Shown piece by piece: positions 35,034 to 44,272 of a DNA stretch of 64,000 nt. This DNA is from Thermomicrobiales bacterium. Its GTDB lineage: Bacteria; Chloroflexota; Chloroflexia; Thermomicrobiales; CFX8. Made by a program: the position numbers and the translations under genes. Under the pieces are notes generated by a model. It was not told the origin of the DNA. It saw only the letters and a list, made by a program, of their open reading frames with translations, and searched no databases. Each line of letters begins with the position of its first letter. The stretch's first letter is position 1. Location of the stretch: contig JBAOIG010000005.1 in NCBI GenBank assembly GCA_037045155.1, forward strand, positions 930,001-994,000, written 5' to 3'.

Positions 35034-35852
35034 GTGTCCGAGGTCGAATCTCCTATTCAGGTTGTGCAGCATCCGTTTGTCTTCCGCATGCTCCAGGTTA
35101 TTCGATCGGAGCGAATCGCCCCGAACATGGTGCGAGTGACCCTGGGCGGAGATGAGATCGCAGGGTTCCGTACGGACGCGCCTGACGACGGCATACGGCT
35201 GTTCTTTCCGGCGGATCCGACCGATGCATCGTGGCGGCCGGAGGTAGACGGCTCGAAGCTGGTCTTCGCGGAAGGCACGCGCCCGCCGAACCGTGAGTTC
35301 ACAGCGCGGCGATACGATGCGGAGGCCGGCGAGGTGGACTTCGACTTCGTCGTCCATGAGGGCGGATCGGCGTCGACCTGGGCGGTGAACGCCCAGCCGG
35401 GCCACTACCTCGGCTGTAGCGGCCCGCGTCGATCGCGCATGATCGCCGGCCAGGTCGATGGCTACGTGCTTGCCGGCGACGAAACGGGCCTGCCGTCGAT
35501 CGCGCGGCGACTCGAGGAGCTGCCGGCCGGCATCCCGGCGCTCGCGATCATCGAGGTGGCGAACGCTGCCGTGGAGACGCCGATCGAGACTGCCGCGGAT
35601 CTGCGGCTGGTCTGGCTGCACCGCGATGATCACCCCGGTGACACGAGCAATCTCATTGCGAACACGATGCGCGAGCTCGAGCTTCCGGCCGGCAACATCT
35701 TCTGCTGGGCAGCCGGCGAGGCTGTCTCGATGCGCCAGACGCGCCGCCACCTGCTGACCGAGCGCGGAGTTCCGGAGCCGCGCACGCGCTTCACCGGCTA
35801 CTGGAAGCGGACTGTGACCGACTACGATCATCACCTCCCGCTCGACGAGTAG
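35034..35852 (+). CDS. Siderophore-interacting flavoprotein
   Basis: 272 aa of the SIP (ViuB/YqjH) family. It has an N-terminal FAD-binding barrel ('RMLQVIRSERIAPNMVRVTL') with the characteristic 'FTARRYDAEAGEVDFDFVVH' and 'WAVNAQPGHYLGCSGPR', then the NAD(P)-binding half ('YVLAGDETGLPSIARRLEEL', 'FCWAAGEAVSMRQTRRHL') and C-terminal 'FTGYWKR'. These enzymes reduce ferric siderophores in the cytoplasm. No siderophore transporter is adjacent. GTG start. Confidence 0.88.
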   Translation: MSEVESPIQVVQHPFVFRMLQVIRSERIAPNMVRVTLGGDEIAGFRTDAPDDGIRLFFPADPTDASWRPEVDGSKLVFAEGTRPPNREFTARRYDAEAGEVDFDFVVHEGGSASTWAVNAQPGHYLGCSGPRRSRMIAGQVDGYVLAGDETGLPSIARRLEELPAGIPALAIIEVANAAVETPIETAADLRLVWLHRDDHPGDTSNLIANTMRELELPAGNIFCWAAGEAVSMRQTRRHLLTERGVPEPRTRFTGYWKRTVTDYDHHLPLDE

Positions 35853-35967
35853 GTTGCATCCGCCGCCGAGTCTGGTACACCTTGAGTGGCGCGCCGTAGA
35901 CGGCGCGCCGCCAGCCGGTCGTCCACGCAACGACCCCGTCCCACCGAGCTGATGAAGGGGGATCCCG

Positions 35968-36564
35968 GTGATCCCGACGGATGAGATGGCCCATTCTGAA
36001 CACCTCGAACAGCAGCCGACCCAACCGCTGCAGTCAGTCAAGCCAGTGAACCCTGTTCGTGCCTGGCTGCCGACAATCCGCTTTCTGCTGCTCTGCGCGG
36101 CGCTGTTTTTCGGCATCCGCACCGTCGCCCCGACCTATGCGATCGAGGGCGAGAGCATGTCACCTACTTACCATAACGGCAATCGGGTGATCCTCAACGG
36201 TGTCTATCGGTTTCAGTCGCCGCACCGGGGCGATGTCATCGTGTTCAACCCGCCAGTGCAGAGCACCGAGCCGTACATCAAGCGCGTCATCGGCCTGCCC
36301 GGCGACCATGTCCTGATCGAGAACGGCGAGGTGACGATCAATGGCGAGCCGCTCGGCGAGTCGTACCTGCACGGCGTCTCGACGACCTGTTACCACACTG
36401 CCTTCTGCGATCTCGTTGTCCCGCCGGGGACGGTGTTTGTGCTTGGCGACAATCGGCCCAACAGCAGTGATTCGCGTGTCTTCGGCCCGGTTGATGAGAA
36501 GGCGATCATCGGCAATGTGCTGGTGAGCATCTGGCCGCCGAACGCGATCGGCGTCGGCTCCTAG
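35968..36564 (+). CDS. lepB: Signal peptidase I
   Basis: 198 aa. A short cytosolic N-terminus is followed by one transmembrane segment ('FLLLCAALFFGIRTVAP'). The catalytic nucleophile Ser63 is in 'IEGESMSPTYHNG' and the general base Lys105 in 'YIKRVIGLPGDHV'. The last box 'VFVLGDNRPNSSDSRVFGPV' is also conserved. It cleaves signal peptides on the outer face of the inner membrane. The GTG start at 35968 follows a GGGGGA box. Confidence 0.93.
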   Translation: MIPTDEMAHSEHLEQQPTQPLQSVKPVNPVRAWLPTIRFLLLCAALFFGIRTVAPTYAIEGESMSPTYHNGNRVILNGVYRFQSPHRGDVIVFNPPVQSTEPYIKRVIGLPGDHVLIENGEVTINGEPLGESYLHGVSTTCYHTAFCDLVVPPGTVFVLGDNRPNSSDSRVFGPVDEKAIIGNVLVSIWPPNAIGVGS

Positions 36565-36707
36565 CTCACGTTCGACAACACAACTGCCCCCTCCTGTTTC
36601 GATGGCTCGTTCGTCGTAACCCGTAACGCGAGACAAAAGCGCGAGGCGTGGTCTACCATGCGTTCCAGCGATACCGTTCGCGCGCTGGAGCGGAGGTGGG
36701 GAACGCG

Positions 36708-37637
36708 ATGAGACCACTGGCCGGCGTCTATACGATCCTGACGACGCCATTCCTCAACGACGGTAGCCTGGATGAGATCAGCCTCGCGCGTTTGATCGAG
36801 GTGTCGATCGGCGCGGGGGCGGATGGACTGACCGCGCTTGGCGTGGCCGGCGAGGCGCACAAGCTGACCGATAGCGAGCGTCGCCGCGTCGTCGAGCTCG
36901 TGGTAGAGACGGCCGCCGGCCGCGTCCCGGTCGTTGTCGGCGCCAGCCGCGAGTCGACTGAGGCGACGATCGAGGCCTGCCGCGAGGCAGAGCGGGCTGG
37001 TGTAGCCGGCGTCATGATCGCCCCGCCCACGTTCGTCCAGCCAGGGCCGGCGCTCACTCGCCACTTCGCCCGCGTCAGCGCGGCGACGACGCTGCCGATC
37101 ACGTTGCAGGACTATCCGCCAGTGAATGGCGTCACGATGTCGCCGGCCGACATGGCTGCGCTCGTTGATGCCGCGCCGTCGATCGTGACTGTCAAGCTGG
37201 AGGATCCGCCGACGCCGCAGCGCATCGCCCAACTGGTCGATCTGCTCGGCGACCGCGGCACGACCGTCGTCGGTGGCTCGGGCGGGCTCTATCTGCTCGA
37301 CGAGCTCCGGCGCGGCGCGGCCGGCACGATGACTGGCTTCGCCTACCCCGAGGTGCTCGTCCGCATCTGGCGGGCGTGGCGCGATGGCGACCGCGTAGCC
37401 GCTGCTGAGACCTATTACCGCTACCTGCCGCTGCTCGTCTTTGAGGGCCAGCCGAAGCTCGGCGTCGCCATCCGCAAGGAAATCCTGCGTCATCGCGGGC
37501 TGATCGACACGGCGCTTGTCCGCCAGCCCGGCCCGCAGCTCGCGCCCGGCATCGCCGACGATCTTGCCGCGACGCTTGCCTGGCTGCGGATGGACGATGA
37601 GTTCCCGCCGAGCGCAAACGAAGGAGATGACCGATGA
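36708..37637 (+). CDS. Dihydrodipicolinate synthase-family aldolase/lyase
   Basis: 309 aa TIM-barrel. It begins 'MRPLAGVYTILTTPFLNDGS'; the Schiff-base lysine is in 'PSIVTVKLEDPP', the catalytic tyrosine in 'ITLQDYPPVNG' and the phosphate/oxoacid loop in 'GADGLTALGVAGEAHKLT'. DapA-fold members condense or cleave 2-oxoacids. No lysine genes are near, and the gene overlaps a following RraA-type gene (ATGA), so catabolic aldolase activity is more likely than lysine synthesis. An upstream frame start at 36648 is less likely. Confidence 0.87.
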   Translation: MRPLAGVYTILTTPFLNDGSLDEISLARLIEVSIGAGADGLTALGVAGEAHKLTDSERRRVVELVVETAAGRVPVVVGASRESTEATIEACREAERAGVAGVMIAPPTFVQPGPALTRHFARVSAATTLPITLQDYPPVNGVTMSPADMAALVDAAPSIVTVKLEDPPTPQRIAQLVDLLGDRGTTVVGGSGGLYLLDELRRGAAGTMTGFAYPEVLVRIWRAWRDGDRVAAAETYYRYLPLLVFEGQPKLGVAIRKEILRHRGLIDTALVRQPGPQLAPGIADDLAATLAWLRMDDEFPPSANEGDDR

Positions 37638-38347
37638 ACGACCGGCCGACCTGCTACCTTTCGGCGCAGGCAGAGGACGCGCTCCGGCGGGTCAGCACCG
37701 CGACGCTGACCTCACAGATGCTGAAGCGCGGGTATCGGACGACGTTCATGGCCGGCGTCGCGCCGGTGCGGCCCGACCTGCGGATGGTCGGCTACGCCTT
37801 CACCCTGCGCTACGTCCCGATGCGGGAGGATCTCGACCTCGGGCCGACCGACAACCGCGCCAGCATTCAGCGCATCGCCGTCGAATCGGTCGGCCCCGGC
37901 GATGTGCTGGTGATCGACGCCCGCGGCGATGTCGAGGCCGGCGTGCTGGGCGATATCCTGTCGACCCGGATGCAGGTGCGCGGCGCGGTCGGGCTGGTCA
38001 CCGACGGCGCGCTGCGCGACGTGCCGGCCTTCCGCGCCATGGAGTTCCCGACCTACTGCCGCGCCGCTCACGCTAGCCAGAGCGCCGTGCGCCACCATCC
38101 AGCGGACCTGAACGTGCCGATCGGCTGCGGCAGCGTGCTGGTCATGCCCGGCGACGTCGTCGTTGGCGACGCCGAGGGGGTCGTCGTCCTGCCGCGCGCC
38201 ACCGCCGAGGAGATCGCGCTGGCCGCCCTGGAGCAGGAGGAGATCGAGGCGTTCGTCCTGGAGAAGATCCGGGCCGGCGCGTCGATCCACGGCATCTACC
38301 CGCCCGACGAGGCCACGCGGGCCGAGTTCGCCAAGCGTCGCGGTTAG
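37634..38347 (+). CDS. RraA family protein (oxoacid aldolase-like)
   Basis: 237 aa. It has the RraA/HMG-CHA aldolase fold: 'RVSTATLTSQMLKRGYRTTF', 'GDVLVIDARGDVEAGVLGDI', 'GLVTDGALRDVPAFR' and 'PGDVVVGDAEGVVVLPRA'. The acidic and arginine residues in the second and third segments form the divalent-metal active site of the 4-hydroxy-4-methyl-2-oxoglutarate aldolases; true RraA proteins inhibit RNase E and are shorter. Starts by ATGA overlap with the DapA-like gene, so the pair probably serves one pathway. Confidence 0.87.
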   Translation: MNDRPTCYLSAQAEDALRRVSTATLTSQMLKRGYRTTFMAGVAPVRPDLRMVGYAFTLRYVPMREDLDLGPTDNRASIQRIAVESVGPGDVLVIDARGDVEAGVLGDILSTRMQVRGAVGLVTDGALRDVPAFRAMEFPTYCRAAHASQSAVRHHPADLNVPIGCGSVLVMPGDVVVGDAEGVVVLPRATAEEIALAALEQEEIEAFVLEKIRAGASIHGIYPPDEATRAEFAKRRG

Positions 38348-39441
38348 ATCACCTCCAGCCCGTTCGCGTCCGGCAGCTGTGGAAACGGCGCGTGAGGCTC
38401 GGCCTGATACCAGAAGGCGGTCGAGGCGATATCGTCTTGCAGTGGCAGGTACCGGCGCTCGCCGCCGACCGGCGTCCGCCAGCCGAGCGCCTGGATCGTG
38501 ACGCGCAGGTCGGTGGCAAAGCGGATCGGGTCGGGGACGTGCCAGCGATACATGCCGAACCGCTGCTGGCTGGCGTAGAGGCCGTCCGGCCGGATCACCT
38601 GCGGCAGGCCGAGGTACGGAGTCGAGAACGTGCCGTACTCGCCCTGCGGCTGCTCGAAGTTCCACGCCCCGCCGAAGTAGTCCTCGGCGCCGGTGCCGCA
38701 GATCGTCGGCCAGTCGTCGTCGCCGTCCAGGTAGAACTTGATCTCGCCCTCGCCCCACCAGCGGTTGTTGTTGACGCCCCAGGCGAGGTACGTCCCAACG
38801 TACTGGCCCTGGCCGCGGACGCCATCGAGCAGCGTGTGGACCTCCTTGTAGGGGAGGGGGTTGTTGCGTCGCCACTGGGCATGCAGGTAGGCGCGGTCGT
38901 CCTCGACGTCGGTCAGCGCGTAGGTGATCTGGTAGTAGAAGCCGCGCACCTCGTCGGGACGCAGATTCTCGATCGTGATCCTCGCCCGCTTGCGAAAGGG
39001 CATCTCCCAGTAGGAGTTGAACCCGCCGGCCGGGTTGACGGCTACCGGCAGCGAGGCGATGTTGCAGCGCACGCCCCAGCCGTTGCAGAAGAAGTCTCCC
39101 AGTGGCGTCTCGACCGATGGGGTCTCCTCGTCGTCCCAGTAGCAGCGCAGGACGAGCTGTCGCCAGGCAGCCGGCGTGACGGTCAGCCAGATGTGCTGGA
39201 TCGCGCCGGGGCCGTCGATGTCTGCGAGGATCACTGTCGCGTCCCCCGGAATGACGATGCTCGGCGAGACCTTCCAGCCCTGGCCAAGCTCGCGGGCGGC
39301 GATTGCGCCAGTTCCTTCTGTCGCCATGCCGCCCTGACCTTTCGCGCCGGTGAAGTTCTCGGCCGAGATCGAGCGTGTTTTCGCGTTGCTCAGCCGGGCG
39401 AGGTTGCCCAGGTGCATGCCGAGGCCGTTGAATTCGCCCAC
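38344..39441 (-). CDS. DUF2961/GH172-family protein
   Basis: 365 aa with the glycoside hydrolase family 172 signature segments ('RSISAENFTGAKGQGGMA', 'GAIQHIWLTV', 'PFRKRARITIENL', 'CGTGAEDYFGGAWNF'). Known GH172 enzymes act on fructans or arabinofuranosides. No signal peptide is seen, so a cytosolic role is suggested. GTG start at 39441 has GGAGG upstream. Converges with the RraA gene with a four-base overlap of their 3' ends. Confidence 0.85.
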   Translation of the reverse strand: MGEFNGLGMHLGNLARLSNAKTRSISAENFTGAKGQGGMATEGTGAIAARELGQGWKVSPSIVIPGDATVILADIDGPGAIQHIWLTVTPAAWRQLVLRCYWDDEETPSVETPLGDFFCNGWGVRCNIASLPVAVNPAGGFNSYWEMPFRKRARITIENLRPDEVRGFYYQITYALTDVEDDRAYLHAQWRRNNPLPYKEVHTLLDGVRGQGQYVGTYLAWGVNNNRWWGEGEIKFYLDGDDDWPTICGTGAEDYFGGAWNFEQPQGEYGTFSTPYLGLPQVIRPDGLYASQQRFGMYRWHVPDPIRFATDLRVTIQALGWRTPVGGERRYLPLQDDIASTAFWYQAEPHAPFPQLPDANGLEVI

Positions 39442-39554
39442 TGTGTCCCCCTCCGTCGTTGATAGTCCGTCGATCGGGCGAGCGTATGATCGCATAGCGC
39501 CCGTAGACGGTTTACGATAGGGGACAGCGAGACAGCCACGAGCGAGGAAGGCGG

Positions 39555-39947
39555 GTGCGGACGATGCCGGTTGAGACACAGACGCTGCCTGGGGTCATTA
39601 CGGTGGGCGCCGACGGCGAGGAGCTGGCCCGGGGCTGGTGCATCGTTGTCTATGAGATGGCCGGCCAGCACCTGCCGCTCGCTGACTGGCGCGGCGAGAT
39701 CGCGGTCGATAGCGAGTCCGCAGCCCGGCTCAGCGCCGCCGCGGATCTCCATATCCGCTTCCACCCGTATGGCGGCGTCTACGAGCCGTGGCATGGACCG
39801 GTGACGGTCGCGCCAGTGGGCGAGGAGGACGATCCCAACGGCCGGCGGCTGCGGCTCAGCAGCGCGGGGCCGCTGATCCGCTCGCGGTATTCGCCCGACG
39901 AGCTGCGCCACGGCTTTCCCGAATTGGCCAGCGCGACGGAGGAATAG
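39555..39947 (+). CDS. Hypothetical protein (130 aa)
   Basis: No family recognised. Soluble, acidic, containing 'CIVVYEMAGQHLPLADWRGE' and 'HIRFHPYGGVYEPWHG'. Start could be GTG at 39555 or ATG at 39564. Divergent from the GH172-like gene and probably a separate unit. Confidence 0.55.
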   Translation: MRTMPVETQTLPGVITVGADGEELARGWCIVVYEMAGQHLPLADWRGEIAVDSESAARLSAAADLHIRFHPYGGVYEPWHGPVTVAPVGEEDDPNGRRLRLSSAGPLIRSRYSPDELRHGFPELASATEE

Positions 39948-39984
39948 CGCGAGGCGAGTATCCCGACCGGCGCTACGGTAGCGC

Positions 39985-40584
39985 CTACCGCGACTGCTTC
40001 CTCGCCCGCTGGGCGAGGGCCGAGGCTGCCGCCGCGCTCAGCGCAACCACCGCAACCGCGCCGATTGCGAAGTAGACCTTGGCGTTCGACGACCCCTTTC
40101 CGCTGGTGTCGCCGCCAGACGCTGTCGGGTTGGCAGAAGCAGCGCCGACACTCGTGGCGCTGGTTGGAGACGCCGCGCTCTGGGCGGTCGGCGCCGGGGC
40201 ATTCGGATCGACTGTGAAGCTGAAGTCGCCGGTTGTCTTGTGGCCGTCCGCAAGCGATAGCGCCACCCAGTCAACCGTATATCTGCCGTTTGGCAGGTCG
40301 CCGGCCAACGATGCGACGAGCATGTTGCGGTCGGGGTTCTCCAGATCGACGCCCGCGCTGCCTGGCGTGATGTCCTTGCCGTCCGGGTCGAGCACCCTGA
40401 TTGAGCTGCCGGTCGCGTCGAGCTCGCCGGGGAAGGTGATCGTTATTTGCGCGGGCGCCGTGGGGATAACGCTGCCATCGGCCGGGTTGGATCGGGCCGG
40501 AGCCTCGTGCGCGAGAACGGTTGCCGCCGATAACGCCAGGATGAGCGTCAATATCGCCGCCAGCCACTGAAATCGAGATATCAC
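39985..40584 (-). CDS. CopC-domain protein with C-terminal membrane anchor
   Basis: 199 aa. Signal sequence 'LAAILTLILALSAATVLAHE', then a CopC domain beginning 'HEAPARSNPADGSV', whose N-terminal His after cleavage is a copper ligand in the family, with 'GRYTVDWVALSLADGHKTTG'. A low-complexity Ala/Ser/Thr linker follows, then a transmembrane anchor and a basic tail ('RARKQSR'). GTG start (40584). Likely exported and involved in copper handling. No CopD is adjacent. Confidence 0.82.
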   Translation of the reverse strand: MISRFQWLAAILTLILALSAATVLAHEAPARSNPADGSVIPTAPAQITITFPGELDATGSSIRVLDPDGKDITPGSAGVDLENPDRNMLVASLAGDLPNGRYTVDWVALSLADGHKTTGDFSFTVDPNAPAPTAQSAASPTSATSVGAASANPTASGGDTSGKGSSNAKVYFAIGAVAVVALSAAAASALAQRARKQSR

Positions 40585-40754
40585 GTGGTTCGGTCCTCCC
40601 TGTTGCGTCTCACGTCGTCCCCCGGCGTGCCGTCGGCAATCATAGCCCGCCGGCCGGCTGCTATAGTCAGCGCGAAATTGCGACACGCCCACGGAGACGC
40701 GCCGGACAGAACCGCCCCGCAGGGCGATGTCACGCCAGACACGAGAGGCATCCG

Positions 40755-42572
40755 ATGGTAACCATTGCGCCCCGCGCCCGCGCCGAGATCCCAGCCGACG
40801 ACACCTGGGACCTGACTGCGATCTTCCCCGACAAGGCGGCATGGGAGGCCGTAATCGAGAGTGTCCGCGCCGATCTGCCACGTCTAACAGTGATGCAGGG
40901 CACGCTCGGTGATGGCGCCGGCCAGCTGCTGGCCGCGTTTGCGCTCCAGGACTCGATCGGCAACCGGCTGGGCCGCATCTTCGCCTGGGCCGGACTCCGC
41001 AAGGACGAGGACAACGCTAACGCCGAGGCCGTTGCGAACTATGATCGCGCCGTCAAGCTGAGCGTCGACGCAAGCGAGGTCGGGTCGTTCGTCGAGCCGG
41101 AGATCCTCGCCATGCCGGACGGCGTGATTGAGTCGTACCTGGATGGTGAGCCGGCACTGGCGGTGTATCGCCATGCCCTCGAGAGTCTGTTGCGCCAGCG
41201 CGCCCACGTCCTCTCTGCCGACCAGGAGCGGCTGCTAGCGGCGGCCGGCGAGATGGCAATGGCGCCCGGACAGATCTTCTCGATGCTCAACGACGCCGAC
41301 CTGCGCTATGGAACGGTCACCGACGAGGATGGTAATTCGGTCGTCCTGACCAAGGGCAGCTACTCACGCTTTCTGGAGAGCCGGTCGCGAGATGTTCGCA
41401 AGCAGGCATTCACGCTGATGCATCAGGCATATCGTGACCATCGCAACACACTCGCTGCAACCTACGCCGCTAGCGTCAAGGCCGATGCCTTCTACGCGCG
41501 CGTCCATAACTATGGCTCGACAATCGAGGCAGCGCTTTCGCCGCACAACATCCCTCTCGACGTCTATGACAACCTGATCGCGACGGTCAACGGCCGACTG
41601 GGCCTGCTCCACCGCTACATTGCGCTCCGCAAGCGCGTGCTCGGGCTGGATCGGCTCGGCGTCTACGATCTGTATGTCCCAATCGTCGCTGAAGTCAAGC
41701 GCGAGTTCACCTGGGAGGCGGGCGTTGAGACGGTGCTGGGCGCGCTCGGCTCGCTGGGTGACGACTATCGTTCGGTGCTGGCGGGTGGCCTCGACTCGCG
41801 CTGGGTGGACGTCTACGAGAATGTTGGCAAGACGAGCGGCGCCTACTCGTGGGGTGTTTACGGCGTCCATCCGTTTATTCTGATGAACTGGTCCAGTCAA
41901 TTGCGCGATGTCTTTACGCTGGCACACGAGGCCGGCCATGCGATGCATTCGCACTATTCCAGCAACACGCAGCCATATGTCTATAGCCACTACACGCTCT
42001 TCGTCGCCGAGGTCGCATCGACCGTCAACGAGCTGCTCCTGACCGATGCGCTCCGTCGCCAGACCGACGACCGGCTGTTCGAGGCGTATCTGGTCAACCA
42101 CGTGCTGGAGGATCTCCGCGGGACGCTGATGCGTCAGACGATGTTCGCCGAGTTTGAGCGCTGGGCCCATGCCCACGTCGAGGCGGGCGACGCGTTGACT
42201 CCCGACCTGATGGATTCGCGCTACGCCGAGCTTTGCCGGACGTACTACGGGCCGGATGTCGAGGTCGACGAGCACGTCGCAGCCGAATGGTCACGGATCC
42301 CGCATTTCTACCGCGCGTTCTATGTCTATCAATATGCGACCGGCATCTCGGCGGCAGCGGCGCTATCCAGGCAGATCATTGAGGAGGGCGAGCCGGCCCG
42401 TCGGCGGTATCGCGCGTTCCTCTCCGGCGGCTCGTCTCGCTACTCGATCGACCTGTTGCGCAGCGCGGGAGTCGACATGGCGTCGCCGCAGCCGATTGAT
42501 CGGGCGCTCGACCTGTTTGAATCGTTGATCGACGAGCTCGAGCGGCTGTTGGGCGGGGCGGACTCTCACTGA
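40755..42572 (+). CDS. pepF: Oligoendopeptidase F (M3 family)
   Basis: 605 aa. Zinc-binding 'FTLAHEAGHAMHSHYS' at about residue 390 and the third ligand Glu in 'FVAEVASTVNELLLTDAL' are visible, and the N-terminal 'DTWDLTAIFPDKAAWEAV' is typical of PepF. Cytosolic peptidase cleaving medium-sized peptides. Overlaps the following ogt gene (ATGA). Confidence 0.93.
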   Translation: MVTIAPRARAEIPADDTWDLTAIFPDKAAWEAVIESVRADLPRLTVMQGTLGDGAGQLLAAFALQDSIGNRLGRIFAWAGLRKDEDNANAEAVANYDRAVKLSVDASEVGSFVEPEILAMPDGVIESYLDGEPALAVYRHALESLLRQRAHVLSADQERLLAAAGEMAMAPGQIFSMLNDADLRYGTVTDEDGNSVVLTKGSYSRFLESRSRDVRKQAFTLMHQAYRDHRNTLAATYAASVKADAFYARVHNYGSTIEAALSPHNIPLDVYDNLIATVNGRLGLLHRYIALRKRVLGLDRLGVYDLYVPIVAEVKREFTWEAGVETVLGALGSLGDDYRSVLAGGLDSRWVDVYENVGKTSGAYSWGVYGVHPFILMNWSSQLRDVFTLAHEAGHAMHSHYSSNTQPYVYSHYTLFVAEVASTVNELLLTDALRRQTDDRLFEAYLVNHVLEDLRGTLMRQTMFAEFERWAHAHVEAGDALTPDLMDSRYAELCRTYYGPDVEVDEHVAAEWSRIPHFYRAFYVYQYATGISAAAALSRQIIEEGEPARRRYRAFLSGGSSRYSIDLLRSAGVDMASPQPIDRALDLFESLIDELERLLGGADSH

Positions 42573-43111
42573 TGAGCGATCTGCTTCTGCGCTATGCGAT
42601 CTGGGAGTCGCGGTTTGGCCCGGGCCAGCTTCTGGCCGGGCCGGCCGGGCTCCTGTGCCTCGAGTTCCGGCCGGCCCGGCCGGACGCATGGGACCGCTGG
42701 GTACATCGCTGGCTGGGGCGCGATGCGCGCATCGTTGAAGCCGGGGCAGGAGCCGCGGACGCGATCGTCGAGCAGGCGATCGCCGAGCTGGACGAATATG
42801 CTGCCGGCCAGCTCGCCGAGCTGCGCGCGCCCCTCGACCTGCGGGGCACTCCATTCCAGCAGGCGGTCTGGGCGGCGGTGCGATCTGTCCCCTACGGGGA
42901 AACTCGCAGCTACGGCCAGATCGCTGCTGAGATCGGCCGGCCACGGGCAGTGCGGGCCACCGGCGCGGCAAACGGAGCGAACCCGCTGTCGATCTATATT
43001 CCGTGCCACCGGATTATCGGCGCCGACGGTAGCCTGCGCGACTACGGTGGCGGTCTCGAGATCAAGGCGGCACTGCTGGAGATGGAGAGCCGGGCGAGCC
43101 AGCCGCGCTGA
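42572..43111 (+). CDS. ogt: Methylated-DNA-protein cysteine methyltransferase
   Basis: 179 aa. The methyl-acceptor Cys145 sits in 'IYIPCHRIIGADGSLRDYGG'. The helix-turn-helix and 'GTPFQQAVWAAVRSVPYGET' segments are standard. Removes methyl groups from O6-methylguanine in a suicide reaction. Coupled to pepF by a one-base TGATG overlap; functional link not obvious. Confidence 0.93.
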   Translation: MSDLLLRYAIWESRFGPGQLLAGPAGLLCLEFRPARPDAWDRWVHRWLGRDARIVEAGAGAADAIVEQAIAELDEYAAGQLAELRAPLDLRGTPFQQAVWAAVRSVPYGETRSYGQIAAEIGRPRAVRATGAANGANPLSIYIPCHRIIGADGSLRDYGGGLEIKAALLEMESRASQPR

Positions 43112-43120
43112 TCGCATGAT

Positions 43121-43819
43121 TCAGACGACCTGATCGCGCGAGTCGTGTGTGCGCGCGCGCGCCGGCAGGAGATGGCCGGCGGCGGACGGGCCGACAGCGA
43201 CAGCCGTGAATGTGACGGCCAGCACGGTTAGCGCGAGCAGATGGTGGGTCGGGGAGATGTGGGTATTGACGATCTTGTCGTCGATAACCATCCGCGCGGC
43301 GGTAATCGTCAGAATCACCGCGCCGACCAGGCTCAGCCACGGCAGGCGGTTCATCATCCGGGCGATCAGCGTGGATGAGAACAGGATAATCGGCATTGAG
43401 GCGAGCAGCCCGAAGACGAGCAGTCCGATCGACCCATTTGCCGCGCCGCTGATTGCGAGGATGTTATCCAGACTCATCAACAGATCGGCGACGACGATCG
43501 TCTGAAATGCGCCCCAGACGGTCGTCGCGGACTGAATGTCCTGCTCGTCCTGCTCCTCGCGCAGCAACCGCCAGGAGATCCAGACCAGCATCACGCCGCC
43601 GGCCGCCTGAAGCAGCGGGATGCGCAGCAGGATGCTGGCGACGATGGTGAAGACAACGCGCAGCACGATCGCCCCGGCTCCGCCAGCGAGGATCGCTTTG
43701 CGCCGTTGTGGAGGTGGCAAGCGTCGGGACGCCATCGCGATGACGACGGCGTTGTCTCCTGAGAGCAGCACGTTGATCAGGATGATGGTGAGCGTTCCGG
43801 TGATGAGCGCGATCGTCAC
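43121..43819 (-). CDS. TerC-family integral membrane protein
   Basis: 232 aa with seven or so hydrophobic segments. Signature acidic residues lie in the membrane: 'NVLLSGDNAVVIAMASRRL' and 'DLLMSLDNILAISGAANG'. TerC/YjbE/Alx-type proteins export or sense metals, in particular Mn2+. GTG start at 43819. No yybP-ykoY riboswitch consensus was seen upstream. Transcribed after the small membrane gene at 43909. Confidence 0.88.
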   Translation of the reverse strand: MTIALITGTLTIILINVLLSGDNAVVIAMASRRLPPPQRRKAILAGGAGAIVLRVVFTIVASILLRIPLLQAAGGVMLVWISWRLLREEQDEQDIQSATTVWGAFQTIVVADLLMSLDNILAISGAANGSIGLLVFGLLASMPIILFSSTLIARMMNRLPWLSLVGAVILTITAARMVIDDKIVNTHISPTHHLLALTVLAVTFTAVAVGPSAAGHLLPARARTHDSRDQVV

Positions 43820-43846
43820 GTTAACAGGGGCCTAACACATAATTTG

Positions 43847-43893
43847 GCGGCTACTCGGCAGCGAGATTGGCGAAGGCGCTGCCGGATAGCCGC
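43847..43893 (-). terminator. Two-part stem-loop between the 84-aa gene and TerC gene
   Basis: GCGGCTA (43847-43853) and CGGCAGCG (43856-43863) pair with CGCTGCCG (43877-43884) and TAGCCGC (43887-43893), separated by two-base bulges. On the minus strand it follows the 84-aa gene (stop at 43909) and precedes the terC leader. The downstream sequence is AT-rich but has no clean T-run. It could be a terminator or a 5' leader hairpin of the TerC gene. Confidence 0.45.
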
Positions 43894-43908
43894 GTGGCGC
43901 CGGCTCGA

Positions 43909-44163
43909 TCAGCGATGGGCGACATTGGCGGAGAAGATCCGTCGCACCACGAAGACCGTTACCAGTGACGAGATCGCGACCAGTGGGATGTCGACCAGGA
44001 CAAACTCCCAGGTCAGCGCCAGCTCGCCGCTGATAGCCGAGGCTGCGATGCCGAACACGACGCTCAGCAAGATGATAGCGGCTGTCCTCACGCGCAGTGA
44101 CGCGATCCGCATCGCGATAATACCGACGAGGACGCCGGCCAGGACGGGAAAGATCTCGTTCAT
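43909..44163 (-). CDS. Small two- or three-span membrane protein (84 aa)
   Basis: Hydrophobic throughout: 'FPVLAGVLVGIIAM', 'AAIILLSVVFGIAASAI', 'DIPLVAISSLVTVFVV'. ATG start with GGGGA about eight bases upstream. No family recognised; sits between the TerC and class II aldolase genes on the same strand. Confidence 0.6.
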   Translation of the reverse strand: MNEIFPVLAGVLVGIIAMRIASLRVRTAAIILLSVVFGIAASAISGELALTWEFVLVDIPLVAISSLVTVFVVRRIFSANVAHR

Positions 44164-44272
44164 GGAGTCCCCTTTCTACACGCGAAACACGATGACCGAC
44201 GATGTTCGTGATACCACCGTTCTCCCGATCTGTGAAGACCCAGAGCAACACGATGGCCAGCCCGCGACACCA

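Noticed and set aside
41364..42275. 303-aa minus-strand ORF
   Set aside because: Antisense to the oligoendopeptidase F gene.
43820..43908. yybP-ykoY manganese riboswitch upstream of the TerC gene
   Set aside because: The region has a strong hairpin but not the conserved loop sequences of that riboswitch.
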